Shown here in pieces: positions 24,555-26,636 of a DNA stretch of 26,636 nt. The stretch spans positions 1-26,636 of the forward strand of contig CAZKUN010000118.1 of NCBI GenBank assembly GCA_964555935.1, read 5' to 3'. Made by a program: the position numbers and the translations under genes. The stretch is from CAZKUN01 sp964555935. GTDB taxonomy: Bacteria > Armatimonadota > Zipacnadia > Zipacnadales > VGFC01. The notes beneath the pieces are model-generated. The model did no database searches, was not told the DNA's origin, and saw only the letters and a program-made list of their open reading frames with translations. How positions within the stretch are numbered: position 1 is the stretch's first letter; the number at the start of each line of letters is the position of its first letter.

Positions 24555-26636
24555 CTACTCCTGCGGTCCGGGATGCACCACCTTATACTCGCGACCATTC
24601 GTGCGCGGATCTGAGTTATCGGAGGCGGAGAAGTAGAGCCCCCGCGCGCCCCAATGGCTGTATCGACCCTCGCCCTCGGCGCGGATGTCCTTGTGGGCGG
24701 AGTGAGCGGGGCCGAGCGGCTCGCCGTCCTCGTAGAGCACCAGGTGGGAGAACCCGCCCGCGACGTCGCTCGGCGAGCCATTGTCCAGACCAGCCTTATA
24801 GGCGAAGCCAATCTCGGAACTCATGGACTTCGGATCGATGACCTCCTCGAAGGCCTCGACGGCACGATTATGGCGCTCGACCGCCCAGACAGCCGCCTCA
24901 TCCATCCCGGCGGCCTGGAACGCGGCGATGGCATACGGGAAGCTGTAGAACTGGTGGATGTTCATCGAGTAGATGTTGTTCAGGTTATACTGGCGAGCCG
25001 TCGCGACCATCTCCTCGTAATCCAAACCGCGTAGATGCGCGAGGTAGTCGGCCGGGACCTCGAAGTTGCGCGTGAAATTCATCGCGCGCTGGGCGAGCGC
25101 AGCGGTCATGTCCGCGTATCGCTTGTCCCCCGTCTCGCGGAACGCGAGCGATGACAGAATCAGCGGCAGATATCCCGCCTCATCCCACGCGCTCATGAAC
25201 GCCGGTTCGCGGAAGTCCATGCTGGCGAGAATGGCATCACGCAAGGGCACGGCCTCGGCCGGAGGAACGGACGTGAGGTAGTACAGCAGGCTGACGCTCG
25301 TGTTGGAGACGAAGCGGAAGTGCTGCTTGGTGACAAAGCGCCAGTCGGCGCCCTCGGCCACGTTCAGCTCCGCGGCCATGATCTCGTCAGCGCGCTCCTT
25401 CCACACGTCATCGCCCGTGATCTCCCAGTAGCGGATCAGCCCGCCGATACGGTCTTCGTTCTCAGTCCGGGCGCCGGATGTGTGGAACTTCGCGTACTCT
25501 CCCGCGACCTCAAGCGCGCGCTCATCACCCGTCAGCAGGTAGTAGTCGATCGCGCCGTGAGTGGCCGTTCCGTAACCGCGGACTCCGTTGCCCCAGTGCT
25601 GCTGGTCGTGCCGATGGCCGCCACCGACGTAGTTCGGCTCCTCCTCGCAGTAGTGGCAGGTGTCGACATCCATGACGTGGCGCGCCATCGCCTCGGCCGT
25701 CCGGAAGGCCTCGTAGTCGCCCGTGCGGACGTACTGCAGGAAGAGCGAGTGGGTGAGCGTGCCGTCGTTGCAGAGCCAACCGACGTACCCGCGACTGCAC
25801 CACGCCTTCTCCCCCTGGTAGCCATAGTGCGAGGGCGTCTCGTAGCCGTGGAAGAGCGTGTCGCCGTAGTCGATCATGCCATCCCAGTTGAAGGCACGCT
25901 GATTCTGGCGGATCCACTCGAGCCCTACATTTTGAACGCCCTCAAGCAGCGGATAGCCCTCGGGATCAGGCAGCGCGAAGGGCCCGAACGCCCCGGAATC
26001 GGCATACCACTCCGGAGAGCACTCCAGCAGCAGAGGCTCGTTCATCCCCGCGACGAGTTGCCCACCGACATCCTCACCCGCCGGCCCAAATCGCAGCGTC
26101 ATTTCATGCGTCAGGCCGAGGCCTTCCCCGCCGTACGGCCACAGGCTCAGGTCATAATGGTAGACGTTCTCGACTTCGTCGTAGCGGCGGCGCAGGTCAA
26201 GCACCTGATCGCCGCGCTCGGGCCAGAGGCCGACGGTGATGCCGCCCTCGTCGATCGCAAGCTCCTTCGGGTGCATCTGCCAGAAGTTGCGCATGGCGAC
26301 GTGCATGGCAGACCCCTCGCCGGACAGGCGTGCCCAGCCCGCGGCCTCTTTGCCGGAAGCGATCTCCTCACCGTCGGCCGCCACTGAGTAGCCGACCGAC
26401 TTGTCGAGCGTGTATGGGGCGAGGTGGTAGATCTTCTTCGGCCCCGTCTCGTGGAGGGAAACGGACTGGCCCGCGTCAAGCGAGCCCACATGGGGCGTCT
26501 CGCCGCCAAGCCCCCAGCTAGTGTCGCCAGCGGTCGCGAGCGGGAAGCGCAGGGACATGGTCCGGATGAAGTCCTGCTTGGGCTTGCCCGCGTAGACGAA
26601 GGTGTGGATGATGCGCAGCTCCGGGCGGCCGGCGTA
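24555..26636 (-). CDS. PcRGLX/YetA-like protein (exo-rhamnogalacturonan lyase type), N-terminus outside window
   Basis: 693 residues are visible; the frame stays open to the right edge, and the codons upstream of ATG 26558 read as protein (YAGRPELRIIHTFVYAGKP), so the true start lies outside. The visible N-terminal 200 residues are beta-rich, followed by an (alpha/alpha) toroid-like region: NWDGMIDYGDTLFHGYETPSHYG, then THSLFLQYVRTGDYEAFRTAE, CHYCEEEPN, GGGHRHDQQHW, and HGAIDYYLLTGDERALEVAGEYA. This outline fits the PcRGLX/YetA group, whose fungal member is an exo-acting rhamnogalacturonan lyase (PL26). The assignment rests on recall of general features and is tentative; another toroid glycan lyase or hydrolase is possible. 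It is the most upstream visible gene of the array, and its C-terminus precedes the 22-bp palindrome. Confidence 0.8.
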   Translation of the reverse strand, partial: YAGRPELRIIHTFVYAGKPKQDFIRTMSLRFPLATAGDTSWGLGGETPHVGSLDAGQSVSLHETGPKKIYHLAPYTLDKSVGYSVAADGEEIASGKEAAGWARLSGEGSAMHVAMRNFWQMHPKELAIDEGGITVGLWPERGDQVLDLRRRYDEVENVYHYDLSLWPYGGEGLGLTHEMTLRFGPAGEDVGGQLVAGMNEPLLLECSPEWYADSGAFGPFALPDPEGYPLLEGVQNVGLEWIRQNQRAFNWDGMIDYGDTLFHGYETPSHYGYQGEKAWCSRGYVGWLCNDGTLTHSLFLQYVRTGDYEAFRTAEAMARHVMDVDTCHYCEEEPNYVGGGHRHDQQHWGNGVRGYGTATHGAIDYYLLTGDERALEVAGEYAKFHTSGARTENEDRIGGLIRYWEITGDDVWKERADEIMAAELNVAEGADWRFVTKQHFRFVSNTSVSLLYYLTSVPPAEAVPLRDAILASMDFREPAFMSAWDEAGYLPLILSSLAFRETGDKRYADMTAALAQRAMNFTRNFEVPADYLAHLRGLDYEEMVATARQYNLNNIYSMNIHQFYSFPYAIAAFQAAGMDEAAVWAVERHNRAVEAFEEVIDPKSMSSEIGFAYKAGLDNGSPSDVAGGFSHLVLYEDGEPLGPAHSAHKDIRAEGEGRYSHWGARGLYFSASDNSDPRTNGREYKVVHPGPQE

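Larger units (their letters stand above)
11832..26636 (-). other. Eight-gene co-directional array (probable operon)
   Basis: Eight minus-strand genes follow one another with gaps of 50, 77, 58, 81, 10, 32 and 22 nt, in transcription order from the right edge. Most have a recognisable ribosome binding site. The two tightest junctions (ThuA-like to FAD oxidoreductase, GH18 to the 285-aa protein) are most likely co-transcribed; the 58 to 81 nt gaps could hold internal promoters, but none is evident. I see no T-tailed terminator inside. The promoter of the first gene lies outside the window. Confidence 0.6.

Overview
The window is GC-rich, gene-dense bacterial DNA. It is almost wholly made of genes for breaking down complex, probably sulfated, polysaccharide. 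The gene content (formylglycine sulfatases, Gfo/Idh/MocA oxidoreductases, DUF4838 proteins, a ThuA-like protein, an exported FAD oxidoreductase, GHL10-type hydrolases, a PcRGLX/YetA-like protein) is typical of Planctomycetota, Lentisphaerota, Poribacteria, Latescibacterota and similar lineages often known only from metagenomes. No rRNA, tRNA or housekeeping gene is present, so the phylum is an inference from gene content only. I saw no transposase, integrase, CRISPR array, transporter, SusC/SusD pair or regulator.

Layout. (1) 1-1576, + strand: the 3' end of an unrecognised gene, coupled by a TGATG junction to an exported TIM-barrel glycosidase-like protein. (2) 1573-4516, - strand: two sulfatases overlapping by 8 nt, the first without a signal peptide and the second with a twin-arginine signal. 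(3) 4741-7180, + strand: two Gfo/Idh/MocA oxidoreductases separated by a REP/BIME-like inverted repeat. A strong hairpin terminator lies between them and the convergent gene that follows. (4) 7253-11828: a divergent pair, a GHL10-type hydrolase (-) and a DUF4838 protein (+), sharing a 193-nt promoter region. (5) 11832-26636, - strand: an eight-gene array with gaps of 10 to 81 nt. In transcription order it holds a PcRGLX/YetA-like protein (cut by the window edge), GHL10+CBM9, a clan GH-A hydrolase with CBM, DUF4838+CBM, ThuA-like, FAD oxidoreductase, GH18, and a 285-aa protein I cannot identify.

How the genes may work together (inference). The exported glycosidase-like proteins and the Tat-exported sulfatase would cut and desulfate a polysaccharide outside the cytoplasm. 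The unsignalled sulfatase, the Gfo/Idh/MocA enzymes and the ThuA-like protein would act on oligosaccharides inside the cell, perhaps through keto-sugar intermediates as in the ThuA/ThuB pathway. The substrate cannot be read from sequence. A rhamnose- or uronate-containing sulfated polymer would fit if the PcRGLX/YetA-like assignment is right. The least explained items are the 285-aa protein with regularly spaced Gly-His pairs, the first Gfo/Idh/MocA protein lacking both family signatures, the two DUF4838 proteins with a shared CxCxxC motif, and the REP/BIME-like element.
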